Of a DNA stretch of 64,000 nt, positions 34,816 through 43,361 are shown piece by piece. Location: positions 2,790,001-2,854,000 of the forward strand of contig NC_015458.1 in NCBI RefSeq assembly GCF_000209655.1, given 5' to 3'. The DNA comes from Pusillimonas sp. T7-7. GTDB lineage: Bacteria; Pseudomonadota; Gammaproteobacteria; Burkholderiales; Burkholderiaceae_B. Position 1 is the stretch's first letter. Each line of letters starts with the position of its first letter. The translations under genes and the position numbers were made by a program. The notes under the pieces are model-generated. The model saw only the letters and a program-made list of their open reading frames with translations, searched no databases and was not told the origin of the DNA.

Positions 34816-36027
34816 ATGGCAGCACCAGGCTGGCTCGTACCCGTAGCGGCAATTTGCATCCTGCAAACCACGACATCATTCCTGGCACGGCTCATCCCCA
34901 TCATTGCTCCGGCCGTATCCAATGATTTCGGATGGAGCGGAAGCTCCATCGGCTATCTGACCGCCATCCATTCGCTGGGCGGGCTTGCCATGCTGGTTGC
35001 AGGCTCGACCCTGCTCAAGCAGATAGGCGGCATGCGCACCATGCAACTCACATTGCTACTCGGTACCGCCAGCATGATGCTCTTTCTGCAACCCAGCATC
35101 GTGATCGCGCTGGCTGCATGCTTCGTCATGGGACTGAGCCTTGGGGCCGCAACCCCCGCCGGCAGCGAAGTCCTGCAACGATTCTCGCCGCCCAATATGC
35201 GCAATCTGATATTTTCCATCAAGCAGTCTGGCGTCCCCCTGGGCGGCATCATCGCGGGGCTGGCCATTCCCACCATGGTCGTTTTAGCGGGATGGCGTGT
35301 TGCCTTGTTCGCCTGTGCACTCCTGGTTCTGTTGCCCACCATACTGACCTGGCGCTTGAGCGCCAAGCTGGATAAAACATCCTCTTCGGACCACAGGCAT
35401 TTCACGCTACCCAATGTGCAGTCACTGCGCGCCCTGCGCAAACCCTTGCAATCCCTGGGGCACAATCCCGGCCTGCTCAAGATGTCCATAGTCGGCAGCC
35501 TGTTTGCCATTTCCCAAAGCTGCTGGTTCACCTTTACCGTTATCTACCTAATCGACCGACTGAATTATTCGCTTGGACTGGCAGGCATCGTATTCGCCGT
35601 CATGCAGATGGGCGGCGTGATAGGCCGTATCACATTGGGCTGGCTTTCCGATTACAGCCACTCAGCCACCACATCGTTATCCATGGCAGCAATTCTATCC
35701 GCGACCACAACAGTGCTTCTGGGCTTGAGCAATCCAGCCTGGCCCTTGTGGTCTGTGATTTTGCTGGCCTTTATCGCAGGAGGCTCTGTGGCAGGCTGGA
35801 ACGGCGTGCAAATTGCTGAAATCGCACGGCGCGCGCCTCCTGACCTGATCTCTGAAACCGCGGCTGGGTCCAGCGTTCTGATCGGCCTGGTCAATATGCT
35901 GATACCCGCTGCATTCGCTGCCTTTGTCGCACTCAGTGACCGCTACGATATCGCCTTTGGCCTGGCCGGCGCCTGCACCTTGCTGGTGCTGGTTTTCCTG
36001 CCGCGTGACAAGCAGGCGATGCAATAA
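34816..36027 (+). CDS. MFS transporter, CynX/NNP-like
   Basis: A 403-residue 12-segment major facilitator. It has the N-terminal ARLIPIIAPAVSNDFGWSGSSIGY, a repeat signature GRITLGWLSDY in the second half and GLSLGAATPAGSEVLQRF. It resembles permeases for small organic acids in Burkholderiales. It is divergent from the D-amino-acid enzyme gene across 207-237 bp and nearly abuts (11 bp) the convergent NADAR-like gene. Substrate unknown. Confidence 0.82.
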   Translation: MAAPGWLVPVAAICILQTTTSFLARLIPIIAPAVSNDFGWSGSSIGYLTAIHSLGGLAMLVAGSTLLKQIGGMRTMQLTLLLGTASMMLFLQPSIVIALAACFVMGLSLGAATPAGSEVLQRFSPPNMRNLIFSIKQSGVPLGGIIAGLAIPTMVVLAGWRVALFACALLVLLPTILTWRLSAKLDKTSSSDHRHFTLPNVQSLRALRKPLQSLGHNPGLLKMSIVGSLFAISQSCWFTFTVIYLIDRLNYSLGLAGIVFAVMQMGGVIGRITLGWLSDYSHSATTSLSMAAILSATTTVLLGLSNPAWPLWSVILLAFIAGGSVAGWNGVQIAEIARRAPPDLISETAAGSSVLIGLVNMLIPAAFAAFVALSDRYDIAFGLAGACTLLVLVFLPRDKQAMQ

Positions 36028-36038
36028 TCAGTACACGC

Positions 36039-36518
36039 CTATCGAACTCTGGCCAGCAACTCGCCGCGCAAATCAGTCAGCACCCTGCAAAACACGGCAG
36101 CCGGCAGCGAGGTGATGGCGGGCTCGGGTCCATGTCCTGTTTCGTGTACCAGTTCCAGCCCTTTTGTGGATATCAATACCTGACACAAGCCCTGGGATTG
36201 CTCAATACGCACCCGGACAGCACGGCCAACAAGCCGATGGTGTTCCGTCGAGCCAAAAGCCATGCACTCACCCGCCCAATACGCAGCGCTTTTATCCGCC
36301 TGTTCCCCAATTTTCTTGGCTTCCCAGGCACAGGACTGAAATGCTTGTTCGCGGCGAGCATCGCCTTCCGGGAACTTGAGGCCCTGGATGAAGCCTTCGA
36401 CCGATGCGAACAGCTGGTCATCAAACACAAAAGGGGACAAGGAAAAATTGGATAGTGCCACGCCACGCCAATCTGTGGACGTGTAGGCGACATTCAGGTG
36501 GGTATCAGGGATTTGCAT
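36039..36518 (-). CDS. NADAR/YbiA-like protein, degenerate
   Basis: A 159-residue protein aligning by eye with the NADAR (YbiA) fold: ALSNFSLSPFVFDDQLFASV then EGFIQGLKF corresponds to the family's LSNF...P...S-x-E-x-x-x-Q-A-x-KF. ELVHETG near residue 120 matches the KLVE segment, and LTDLRGELL the final L-M-x-L-R-x-x-L helix. NADAR proteins act on ADP-ribosyl or riboflavin-intermediate N-glycosidic bonds. The usual W-G-x-G...N-x-L-G loop is replaced, so activity is doubtful. Its start overlaps a small upstream ORF. Confidence 0.6.
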   Translation of the reverse strand: MQIPDTHLNVAYTSTDWRGVALSNFSLSPFVFDDQLFASVEGFIQGLKFPEGDARREQAFQSCAWEAKKIGEQADKSAAYWAGECMAFGSTEHHRLVGRAVRVRIEQSQGLCQVLISTKGLELVHETGHGPEPAITSLPAAVFCRVLTDLRGELLARVR

Positions 36519-36603
36519 GGTGACCGCCGGGCAAGCGCCGGATGATATTCATCGCCGCAAGAGTAAGGACGCCAACCTGGGCGCCATAAGCTTTGACGGT
36601 CAT
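36505..36603 (-). CDS. possible 32-residue leader peptide
   Basis: A short frame begins at ATG 36603 with a good Shine-Dalgarno (ACAGGAGTCAACACT-ATG) and reads MTVKAYGAQVGVLTLAAMNI followed by a basic tail. It ends in TGA at 36507-36505, which overlaps the first codons of the NADAR-like gene in another frame. The downstream gene itself has only a weak ribosome-binding site, so this ORF may couple its translation. Real expression is unproven. Confidence 0.35.
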   Translation of the reverse strand: MTVKAYGAQVGVLTLAAMNIIRRLPGGHHANP

Positions 36604-36684
36604 AGTGTTGACTCCTGTTCCACCGAGTACGGAACCTAGTATACACAGGGCAATAGCCACAATTCAGTACACTAGCGTCCATGC

Positions 36685-36711
36685 CCTGTCCGGCCTCGAC
36701 CTCCGGACAGG
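36685..36711 (+). promoter_or_regulatory. 9-bp perfect stem-loop in the leader of the PhnD-like ABC operon
   Basis: CCTGTCCGG (36685-36693) pairs exactly with 36703-36711 around a 9-base loop. The structure ends 28 bp before the ATG of the binding-protein gene and upstream of its Shine-Dalgarno (CCGGAGAA). Further up, CTAGTATAC/GTACACTAG (36636-36644 and 36667-36675, one mismatch) forms a wide dyad in the divergent promoter region. A protein- or RNA-based control element is possible. Confidence 0.45.
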
Positions 36712-36739
36712 AGTCTTCCGCTATTGAACCGGAGAAAAC

Positions 36740-37606
36740 ATGTCGAACCTCAAACGTCCGCTGGCCGCTCTGGCCGGCTTCTGCCTGGCTGTTGCCGGCA
36801 GTTTTTCATCTGCTCATGCCGCAACTCAGACCTTGCGCGTCTCGGCCATTCCCGACGAGGCGCCTACCGAACTGCAGCGCAAATTTGAACCCTTGGGCAA
36901 ATACTTGCAGCAAGAGCTGAATATGCCGGTCACTTTCCGACCAGTGGCCGATTACGCAGGCGTAGTCGAAGCCCTGGGTGCGGGACACATCGATCTAGCT
37001 TGGCTGGGCGGCTTCACTTTTGTTCAGGCACGACTGCGCACTGGCAATGCCATTCCACTGGTACAGCGCGAGCAGGACAAGGTATTCACCAGCACCTTCA
37101 TCACCGCCGACCCCAGCATCAAAACGCACCAGGACCTGAAGGGCAAAAGCTTTGCCTTCGGTTCGGTGTCCTCCACTTCGGGGCATTTGATGCCGCGCTA
37201 CTTCCTACTGCGCGACGACATCCAGCCAGATAGTTTTTTCAGCCGTATCGGCTTTTCCGGCGCCCACGATGCCACGGTTGCATGGGTTGAGGCAGGCCGC
37301 GTCGATGCGGGCGTGCTGAATACTTCGGTGTGGGACAAGTTGGTTGAAGAAGGCAAAGTCGATACCACCAAGGTACGCGTCTACAGTACAACACCCAGCT
37401 ACTTTGACTACAACTGGACGGTCCGCGGCGACCTTGATCCCAAACTGGTTGAAGCCATCAAGACGGCCTTCCTTAAACTGGATCCATCCAACCCGGAACA
37501 CAAGGCTATTCTTGATCTGCAACGCGCCTCGCGTTTCGTCGAGACCAGCCCTGAGAACTACCTTGGCATTGAAGAAGCAGCCCGGTCCGCCGGCTTGTTG
37601 AAGTGA
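36740..37606 (+). CDS. PhnD-like ABC binding protein, putative selenate family
   Basis: A 288-residue periplasmic binding protein with a Sec signal (residues 1-28, ending SSAHA). It has the PhnD-fold segments [36 protein letters not shown] and [19 protein letters not shown], the last carrying the Ser-rich oxyanion-binding loop. The EAPTEL and [10 protein letters not shown] variants match, as I recall, the subfamily annotated as putative selenate transporter rather than phosphonate PhnD. The C-terminus overlaps the ATPase gene by 4 bp. The ligand assignment is by family only. Confidence 0.8.
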   Translation: MSNLKRPLAALAGFCLAVAGSFSSAHAATQTLRVSAIPDEAPTELQRKFEPLGKYLQQELNMPVTFRPVADYAGVVEALGAGHIDLAWLGGFTFVQARLRTGNAIPLVQREQDKVFTSTFITADPSIKTHQDLKGKSFAFGSVSSTSGHLMPRYFLLRDDIQPDSFFSRIGFSGAHDATVAWVEAGRVDAGVLNTSVWDKLVEEGKVDTTKVRVYSTTPSYFDYNWTVRGDLDPKLVEAIKTAFLKLDPSNPEHKAILDLQRASRFVETSPENYLGIEEAARSAGLLK

Positions 37607-38421
37607 GCATACGGCTTGATGGCGTGACGCTGACTCACGCCAACGGATATCAGGCACTGCACTCCTTTGACCTTCGCATAGACAAGGGTGAGCAAGTGGC
37701 CATTATCGGGCCATCCGGCGCCGGCAAGACCAGCCTGCTGCGCCTATTGGGCACCGGCCTGATGCTCAGCTCCGGGCAGTTGCAGGTGCTCGATCAACCA
37801 GTGGCCGCACTCGGCCGCCATTCCCTGCGCAAGCTGCGCGCGCGCATCGGCCTGATTCACCAAAGTCCGCCACTGCCTCCCCGCCAACGGGTTGTGACAG
37901 CAGTGCTGGCAGGCCGATTGGGCCAGTGGTCGCTGCTGCGTGCGCTGGTTTCGCTGTGTTATCCGCTGGATACTGCTGGGGCCCGCGCCGCACTGGAGCC
38001 ACTGGACCTTGCAGACAAACTGTTTGCCCGCTGCGATCAGCTGTCTGGAGGCCAGTTGCAGCGCGTTGGCATTGCCCGCGTGCTGTACCAGCAAGCCGAC
38101 CTGCTGCTGGCCGATGAACCGGTTTCGGCCATGGATCCGGTTCTGGCCGAACACACCCTGGGCCTGTTAAGCCAGGTCGCAACCCAACGCGGGGTAACGC
38201 TGATCGCAAGCCTGCACGCCGTCGATCTGGCATTGCGGCATTTTCCCCGCTTGATCGGACTACGCAACGGGCAAGTGCTGTTCGACCTGCCAGCGCAAGA
38301 GGTCAGCCAAGACCATCTGGTACAGCTATATGCCAATGACAGCCTGATCGATCACAACACCGACTCAACACCGGCCGCAGCGCTGACACAGCCAGGCAAA
38401 GTGCCATACCGATGCACCTGA
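37603..38421 (+). CDS. PhnC-like ABC transporter ATP-binding protein
   Basis: A 272-residue ATPase starting at GTG within the overlap GTGA. Walker [16 protein letters not shown], signature [15 protein letters not shown], Walker [14 protein letters not shown] and the switch His in LIASLHAVD are present. The layout and length are those of PhnC. It energises the two permeases that follow and overlaps the first by 10 bp. Confidence 0.9.
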   Translation: MSIRLDGVTLTHANGYQALHSFDLRIDKGEQVAIIGPSGAGKTSLLRLLGTGLMLSSGQLQVLDQPVAALGRHSLRKLRARIGLIHQSPPLPPRQRVVTAVLAGRLGQWSLLRALVSLCYPLDTAGARAALEPLDLADKLFARCDQLSGGQLQRVGIARVLYQQADLLLADEPVSAMDPVLAEHTLGLLSQVATQRGVTLIASLHAVDLALRHFPRLIGLRNGQVLFDLPAQEVSQDHLVQLYANDSLIDHNTDSTPAAALTQPGKVPYRCT

Positions 38422-39248
38422 ATCGCCTTGGCAATCACCCAAACGATCCGGCCGCCTTACCCCGTCTGCTACTGACGATTCTGGCTGTATTGCTGCTGTG
38501 GCCGGGGCTGGTACTGACCGAGTTCAATCCAGCCACCTTGTTTGCGCCCGGCAACCTTGATGTCTTCGCCCGATTTCTTGCCGGCTTTTGGCCGCCCGAC
38601 CTGTCACCCGGGTTTCTTGCCCTTCTTGTCCGGGCAACGCTAGACACTCTGGCCATGGCCACCGCCGGCCTGGCACTGGCCTGGCTGCTGGCCGTACCGC
38701 TCAGTTTGCTGTCCAGCCGTGCGCTGTCGGTATCGTCTCTGCTAGCAGAAAAACCCAAACGGCTGGGCAGCACGCTACGCTATCCGGTACGCCTTCTTTT
38801 GATCCTGCTGCGCAGTATCCCCGAAATCGTCTGGGCCCTGCTGTTCGTGCGTGCGGTAGGACTCGGACCTACCGCGGGTGTGCTTGCCATCGCCATTACC
38901 TACAGCGGCATGCTCGGCAAGGTTTATGCCGAGATCTATGAGTCGGTCGATCAACGCCCGGCACGCGCCCTCCTGCAGGCGGGCAGCTCGCCACTGGCCG
39001 CCTTTTTCTATGGCATTGTGCCGGCGGCCGCGCAGGAACTGACCTCTTATACCTTGTACCGCTGGGAATGTGCCGTGCGCGCTTCAGTAATCATGGGCTT
39101 TGTCGGCGCAGGCGGACTCGGGCAAATGATTGACCTGTCCATACGCATGTTTGCCGGCGGCGAAGTGGTAACCATTCTGCTGACCTTCCTGCTGCTTGTA
39201 CTGGCCGCCGACCAGCTCAGCAATCTGCTACGACGGAGGCTGGCATGA
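38412..39248 (+). CDS. PhnE-like ABC permease 1
   Basis: A 278-residue permease with six hydrophobic segments. The EAA-type cytoplasmic loop appears around [20 protein letters not shown], and the PhnE-style end [20 protein letters not shown] follows. Its first helix ([20 protein letters not shown]) is preceded by a short basic tail. It overlaps both neighbours (10 bp and 4 bp) and forms a heterodimer with the next gene product. Confidence 0.88.
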   Translation: MHLNRLGNHPNDPAALPRLLLTILAVLLLWPGLVLTEFNPATLFAPGNLDVFARFLAGFWPPDLSPGFLALLVRATLDTLAMATAGLALAWLLAVPLSLLSSRALSVSSLLAEKPKRLGSTLRYPVRLLLILLRSIPEIVWALLFVRAVGLGPTAGVLAIAITYSGMLGKVYAEIYESVDQRPARALLQAGSSPLAAFFYGIVPAAAQELTSYTLYRWECAVRASVIMGFVGAGGLGQMIDLSIRMFAGGEVVTILLTFLLLVLAADQLSNLLRRRLA

Positions 39249-40021
39249 AGCGGGCTACCGAGACGCTGTTCTGGCTGGCATTGATTGCTGCGGCGCTGAT
39301 ATGGTCGTTCAGTTGGCTGCAACTGGATCTGATTGGCCTGTTCCGACCCGACAGCCTGCAGCAAATGCGCAGCTATGCAAGCTCCTTCTTTCCTCCTGAT
39401 ACCTCGACAGACTGGCTGCGGCAAATTTTCAAGGGCGGGCTGGAAACCATGGCGATCTCGGCCATTGGTACGCTGCTTGCTGCCCTGGCCGGCGGTGCCC
39501 TGAGCTTGCTTGCATCGGGACGCCTTGGTGCATGGGCCAAGGCCCTGGCGCGCCTGCTGCTCAATGCACTGCGCTCCGTGCCCGAGCTGGTGTGGGCCGC
39601 CCTGATGGTACTGGCCGCCGGGCTGGGGCCTTTTGCCGGCACCCTGGCGCTGGCCCTGCATACGACAGGCGTATTGGGCCGTTTGTTCGCCGAAACCCTG
39701 GAAAACACGCCGCTCGGCCCGACGCTGGCCTTGCGTCATGCTGGCGCCGGGCCTCTGGCCGCCTTCTGCTACGGCACCCTGCCCAGCGTACTGACGCAGT
39801 GGTTAAGCTATACCCTGTATCGCTGGGAAAACAATATCCGCATGGCGACAGTGCTGGGGTTTGTGGGTGCCGGCGGCCTTGGGCAAATGCTCTACTTCAC
39901 CCTTAGCCTGTTTCAACAGGCGCGCGCATCGAGCGTGATTCTGGCCATGGTGGCGTTGGTTGTACTGGTGGATGCGCTAAGCGCATGGCTGCGTAACCGT
40001 TGGAATCAAGGTTGCATATAG
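39245..40021 (+). CDS. PhnE-like ABC permease 2
   Basis: A 258-residue permease, paralogous to the preceding one. RHAGAGPLAAFCYGTLPSVL is the ATPase-contact loop and [19 protein letters not shown] the C-terminal signature. Two adjacent PhnE-like genes in a four-gene ABC operon are typical of the phosphonate/phosphite/putative-selenate group. Last gene of the operon. Confidence 0.88.
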   Translation: MKRATETLFWLALIAAALIWSFSWLQLDLIGLFRPDSLQQMRSYASSFFPPDTSTDWLRQIFKGGLETMAISAIGTLLAALAGGALSLLASGRLGAWAKALARLLLNALRSVPELVWAALMVLAAGLGPFAGTLALALHTTGVLGRLFAETLENTPLGPTLALRHAGAGPLAAFCYGTLPSVLTQWLSYTLYRWENNIRMATVLGFVGAGGLGQMLYFTLSLFQQARASSVILAMVALVVLVDALSAWLRNRWNQGCI

Positions 40022-40146
40022 AGAAAATCAGCATTTCAGCAAGCATGCTTAAATTATACTTGTTATGTATAAATTTATACTGTAAAGTATATTCATGGGT
40101 TAGTTAACAACTCAACATAAAAGGAACTTGTTTTCAGAGGTATGTT
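40022..40146 (+). promoter_or_regulatory. AT-rich promoter region of the MaoC-ferredoxin-TetR operon
   Basis: 125 bases, strikingly AT-rich. Besides the 16-bp site annotated separately it contains the perfect 14-bp palindrome GTATAAATTTATAC (40067-40080). It also has a degenerate copy of the 16-bp site at 40055-40070 (TATACT-TGTT-ATGTAT). TTGTTA (40061-40066) with a 17-base spacer to TAAAGT (40084-40089) is a possible promoter inside the operator cluster. Overlapping half-sites suggest cooperative repressor binding. Confidence 0.5.
40076..40091. promoter_or_regulatory. 16-bp operator, copy 1: TATACT-GTAA-AGTATA
   Basis: A perfect 6-4-6 inverted repeat, 55 bp upstream of the MaoC gene's GTG start. 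The same dyad occurs at 47499-47514 and 58994-59009, each in front of another operon of this island. Size and symmetry fit a TetR dimer, and the TetR gene at 42272 is in the operon controlled by this copy. Confidence 0.65.
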
Positions 40147-40590
40147 GTGGCTGCACTTTACTATGAAGACGTCGTCGTTGGCTCCCGATTCGTCGTTGGC
40201 GGACGCACCGTCACCGCCCAGGATCTTGATCTATTCGCAGTAGTGTCGGGTGATAATCATCCGATTCACACTGACGATGCATATGCCACTGCCAGCCCCT
40301 TTGGAGCGCGTATTGCCCATGGGCCATTCGGCATTGGAGTGGCTATCGGATTGTTTGGGCGTATCAGCGAGTTTGCAAACACCTCCCTGGCCATGACAGA
40401 TATTACCAACTGGAAGTTCCTTGCACCTATTTTTATTGGTGACCAGCTACAGCTTGAACTTACCGTAACCGCTAAAAACCTGACCAAATCAGGTAAAGGC
40501 ATCATTAACCGGCACATGAAGCTAACCAAACAAAACGGCGCTGTCGTCCAGGAAGGTCACAGCGGCTTGCTGATCGCAAGACGCACTTGA
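40147..40590 (+). CDS. MaoC-family dehydratase (R-specific enoyl-CoA hydratase-like)
   Basis: A 147-residue hot-dog protein. The hydratase-2 motif is clear: VVSGDNHPIHTDDAYATASP followed by ARIAHGPFGIGVAIGLFG, with the Asp and His of the catalytic dyad. The start is GTG 40147 with AGAGG in front; the ATG at 40142 is out of frame. It probably hydrates an enoyl-CoA of the pathway. It is the first gene of a plus-strand operon with ferredoxin, ferredoxin reductase and TetR. Confidence 0.88.
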   Translation: MAALYYEDVVVGSRFVVGGRTVTAQDLDLFAVVSGDNHPIHTDDAYATASPFGARIAHGPFGIGVAIGLFGRISEFANTSLAMTDITNWKFLAPIFIGDQLQLELTVTAKNLTKSGKGIINRHMKLTKQNGAVVQEGHSGLLIARRT

Positions 40591-40630
40591 TGCTTTACGA
40601 CTCAGAGCCAGACCCATAGACGGAGGAAAC

Positions 40631-40948
40631 ATGCCAACAATTACTTATATACAACCTGACGAAACCACCAGCACCATTGATGTTGACGTTGGACTGAGCC
40701 TGATGCACGGCGCGACGATGAACGACATTGAAGGTATTGCGGCAGAGTGCGGCGGCAACGCTATGTGTGCCACCTGTCATGTATACGTTGAGTCTCATTT
40801 TGACCAACTGCCGCCCATCAGTGACGATGAAGACGCACTACTTTACAGTACAGCGGCAGAGCGTCAAGAAAACAGCCGGCTGTGCTGTCAGATCATCGCA
40901 AACGATCTGCTCAATGGTATGGCAGTACGTATTCCTCAGGTTGATTGA
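40631..40948 (+). CDS. 2Fe-2S ferredoxin (adrenodoxin/putidaredoxin type)
   Basis: A 105-residue ferredoxin. The cluster ligands are CGGNAMCATC (C-x5-C-x2-C) and a fourth Cys in SRLCCQI, with the conserved HVYVE after the third. The start has Shine-Dalgarno GGAGGAAAC. This type passes electrons from a FAD ferredoxin reductase to a bacterial P450. The reductase is encoded 3 bp downstream and a P450 at 57.7 kb in the same island. Confidence 0.93.
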   Translation: MPTITYIQPDETTSTIDVDVGLSLMHGATMNDIEGIAAECGGNAMCATCHVYVESHFDQLPPISDDEDALLYSTAAERQENSRLCCQIIANDLLNGMAVRIPQVD

Positions 40949-40951
40949 ATT

Positions 40952-42220
40952 ATGGTAGCCAGCGTGTTGATCATCGGCGGCGGCCATGCAGGCTTTCAAA
41001 CGGCTTTTACGCTTCGCCAGAACGGATACTTAGGCAAACTTGTTATTGTCGACAACGAAACAAGCCTCCCTTATCAGCGCCCACCACTCTCCAAAGCATA
41101 CATGAAGGGTGAAATCAACGAAGCTGCTCTTGCCTTCAAGCCCGAAAAATACTACATAGACCACAATATAGAGCGCATCGTACAAAAGGCAGTTTCGATA
41201 GACCGAGACCAACGGACGGTGCTCTTGGCTGATGGAACTGAACTAGTCTACGAGAACCTTGTTCTGGCAACAGGTGCGCGAAACCGGCAGCTTGCCATAC
41301 CAGGCGCCGATCTTGAAGGCGTTTTTGGACTGCGCACGCTTGCAGATGCCAAGGCGCTTGCGGCCCGGTTGCCGCTTAGCCGTTCCGTAGTAGTGATTGG
41401 AGCAGGATTCATAGGCCTTGAATTTGCGGTAGTCGCAAACGCTGCGGGCGCTAAGGTGCAGATAGTAGAACTCGCAGATCGCGTGATGGCCCGCGCAGTA
41501 TCGGTGCCCGTATCAAGCTGGTATAGCGCTGCCTTAGCGGCTTTGGGCATTCAATTCCAGTTTGGAAAGCAAGCAACAAAAATTGTAGGTCGAGGTGCTG
41601 CTGCCTGTGGAATTGAGACCAACGATGGCACTCAAATCGATGGCGACATTATCGTCTACGGCATTGGCGTCATCCCTAATACTCAACTTGCATCAGATGC
41701 AGGCTTAGCATGTAACAACGGCATCGTCGTCGATAAATTTATGACGACCAATGATCCATACATCTCTGCAATTGGGGACTGCGCATGCTTTCCAGACCCT
41801 GTCAGCGAACAGCCCCTGCGCCTGGAGTCAGTCCAAAATGCGAATGATCAAGCTCGCTGCCTTGCGAACAAGCTTTTGGGCAAGCCTTCTGCCTATACAG
41901 CGGTACCATGGTTCTGGACGGAGCAAGGCGCACTCAAGCTGCAGATTGCTGGGATCTCCAACGGCCATGATCAAACACTGACCCTGGGAAACCCTGAGTC
42001 ACATAAGTATTCAGTCTTGTGCTTTCGTGAAGGAACACTGCAGGCCGTAGAGTCAACCAACAGCCCGTTGGAGCATATGATCGCGCGCCGGATACTGTCG
42101 GGTACAATCAGACCTACACGCGAGGAAGCATCCGCGCCAGGATTCAGTCTCAAGGAATGGGAGGCCGGCATCAAATCCAAACATACTGTACAGGTGCAAA
42201 GTACATCGATGCCTGGTTAG
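40952..42220 (+). CDS. FAD-dependent ferredoxin reductase
   Basis: A 422-residue pyridine-nucleotide-disulfide-fold reductase of the putidaredoxin-reductase type. The FAD motif LIIGGGHAGFQTA is at the N-terminus, the second dinucleotide motif is VVIGAGFIGLEFA near residue 150, and VYGIGVIPNTQLA and AIGDCACFPDP bind FAD. It uses NAD(P)H to reduce the neighbouring ferredoxin. Good neighbour logic and normal length. Confidence 0.93.
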   Translation: MVASVLIIGGGHAGFQTAFTLRQNGYLGKLVIVDNETSLPYQRPPLSKAYMKGEINEAALAFKPEKYYIDHNIERIVQKAVSIDRDQRTVLLADGTELVYENLVLATGARNRQLAIPGADLEGVFGLRTLADAKALAARLPLSRSVVVIGAGFIGLEFAVVANAAGAKVQIVELADRVMARAVSVPVSSWYSAALAALGIQFQFGKQATKIVGRGAAACGIETNDGTQIDGDIIVYGIGVIPNTQLASDAGLACNNGIVVDKFMTTNDPYISAIGDCACFPDPVSEQPLRLESVQNANDQARCLANKLLGKPSAYTAVPWFWTEQGALKLQIAGISNGHDQTLTLGNPESHKYSVLCFREGTLQAVESTNSPLEHMIARRILSGTIRPTREEASAPGFSLKEWEAGIKSKHTVQVQSTSMPG

Positions 42221-42271
42221 GCCAAACATCAGACCTGTTGGTGCCCGCAACCACAAGATTCGAAAGCGATT

Positions 42272-42994
42272 ATGTCTGCCACACCCGATAAAAAGAAAAT
42301 GTCACGCACCTCTACAACCCGTAAGCCGCGTAAAACCGCCGCTGGGGCCAAAATTGCAGGCTCAATCAAACAAGGCAGTATCGGCTTGCGTGACGAAGTC
42401 AACGCATACAAGAAAGAACTTATTCTGCGCGTCGCAGCAGAAACATTCTACGAGCATGGTTATCACGAAACTACCGTAGACATGCTTGCCGAGCGGCTGT
42501 CAGGCACAAAAGCTATTTTTTACTATTACTACACTGATAAACACGCAGTCCTGGAAGAAATCTACAATCGCGCACTCACAACTGCCCAAGCAGCGATTCA
42601 ACGCGCCATTGACGAAGGGGGTTCCGCCGCCCAGAAACTGGCTGCATTTGCACGCTACTATACCCAGTGGGTGATCGACAATCAATTGATCGTAGGCGTT
42701 TTCTGGCGTGAAGAACGATGCCTGTCTGCTCAAGCGCGTGCAGACGTAGCGGCTGAACAAAAAAAGATCGACGATATGGTGGCTCGGATCATCAAGGAAG
42801 GCATCACCGCGGGTGACTTCGCCGTTTCCGATATCCAAATGACGTCACGCGCCATTTCAGGCATGATTTCGTTCACCTACACATGGTGGCGGGACGACCG
42901 AAGAATGAGTCGCGACGATGCCGCCAATTACTACGCCGATATGGCGTTGCGCATTGCCGGAACGCCTGTTTCGGTTGAAGCGCCTTCTTTGTAA
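42272..42994 (+). CDS. TetR-family regulator of the island
   Basis: A 240-residue regulator with a basic N-terminal tail (residues 1-45) and a TetR HTH at about 46-92 (AAETFYEHGYHETTVDMLAE and SGTKAIFYYYYTDKHAVLEE). The ligand domain from about 100 contains TQWVIDNQLIVG and a C-terminal AISGMISFTYTWWRDDRRMS. Remarkably, the C-terminal half resembles the C-terminal half of the flavin-reductase fusion at 56.7 kb. It is the last gene of the operon that starts with the 16-bp operator, so autoregulation and control of all three operons are likely but inferred. Confidence 0.9.
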   Translation: MSATPDKKKMSRTSTTRKPRKTAAGAKIAGSIKQGSIGLRDEVNAYKKELILRVAAETFYEHGYHETTVDMLAERLSGTKAIFYYYYTDKHAVLEEIYNRALTTAQAAIQRAIDEGGSAAQKLAAFARYYTQWVIDNQLIVGVFWREERCLSAQARADVAAEQKKIDDMVARIIKEGITAGDFAVSDIQMTSRAISGMISFTYTWWRDDRRMSRDDAANYYADMALRIAGTPVSVEAPSL

Positions 42995-43000
42995 GCCTCT

Positions 43001-43324
43001 TTACTGCTGAACTGCAGGAACTTCGATTTCTATGCCTTCCACGTCAGGCGTAATCGTAAGCTGGCAAGAAAGGCGGCTGTTAGGACGGCGCTCTGACGCC
43101 ACCCCCTCCAGCATATCGTCCTCAAACTGGTCTGCAGTCGAAAACTGATCGAAAAATCGCTCTTCAACATACACGTGGCAAGTCGCACAGGCACATGATC
43201 CCCCGCATTCGGCAACAATGCCTGGAATGTCGTTTTTATAGGCAGCGTCCATAATACTTGTTCCATCCATTGCATCCACGGACCGATGTTCACCATCACA
43301 CAGAATGAAAGTGATTGTTGTCAT
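43001..43324 (-). CDS. second 2Fe-2S ferredoxin
   Basis: A 107-residue ferredoxin clearly related to the one at 40.6 kb. Its ligands are CGGSCACATC and a fourth Cys in SRLSCQL, followed by HVYVEERFFDQF. It lies at the end of the minus-strand operon that starts with the luciferase-like monooxygenase, only 6 bp from the convergent TetR gene. Two ferredoxins for one P450 suggest either redundancy or a second redox partner. Confidence 0.92.
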   Translation of the reverse strand: MTTITFILCDGEHRSVDAMDGTSIMDAAYKNDIPGIVAECGGSCACATCHVYVEERFFDQFSTADQFEDDMLEGVASERRPNSRLSCQLTITPDVEGIEIEVPAVQQ

Positions 43325-43361
43325 TTAATATCTCCTGATCGCGCATTCATGTCCGCCCATA

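Noticed and set aside
36494..36682. 62-residue minus-strand frame upstream of the NADAR-like gene
   Set aside because: No ribosome-binding site and odd composition. The 32-residue frame in the same stretch has the better start signal.
40055..40070. Additional copy of the 16-bp operator
   Set aside because: Only the left arm TATACT matches; the right arm is ATGTAT. Recorded as a degenerate half-site, not as a fourth operator.
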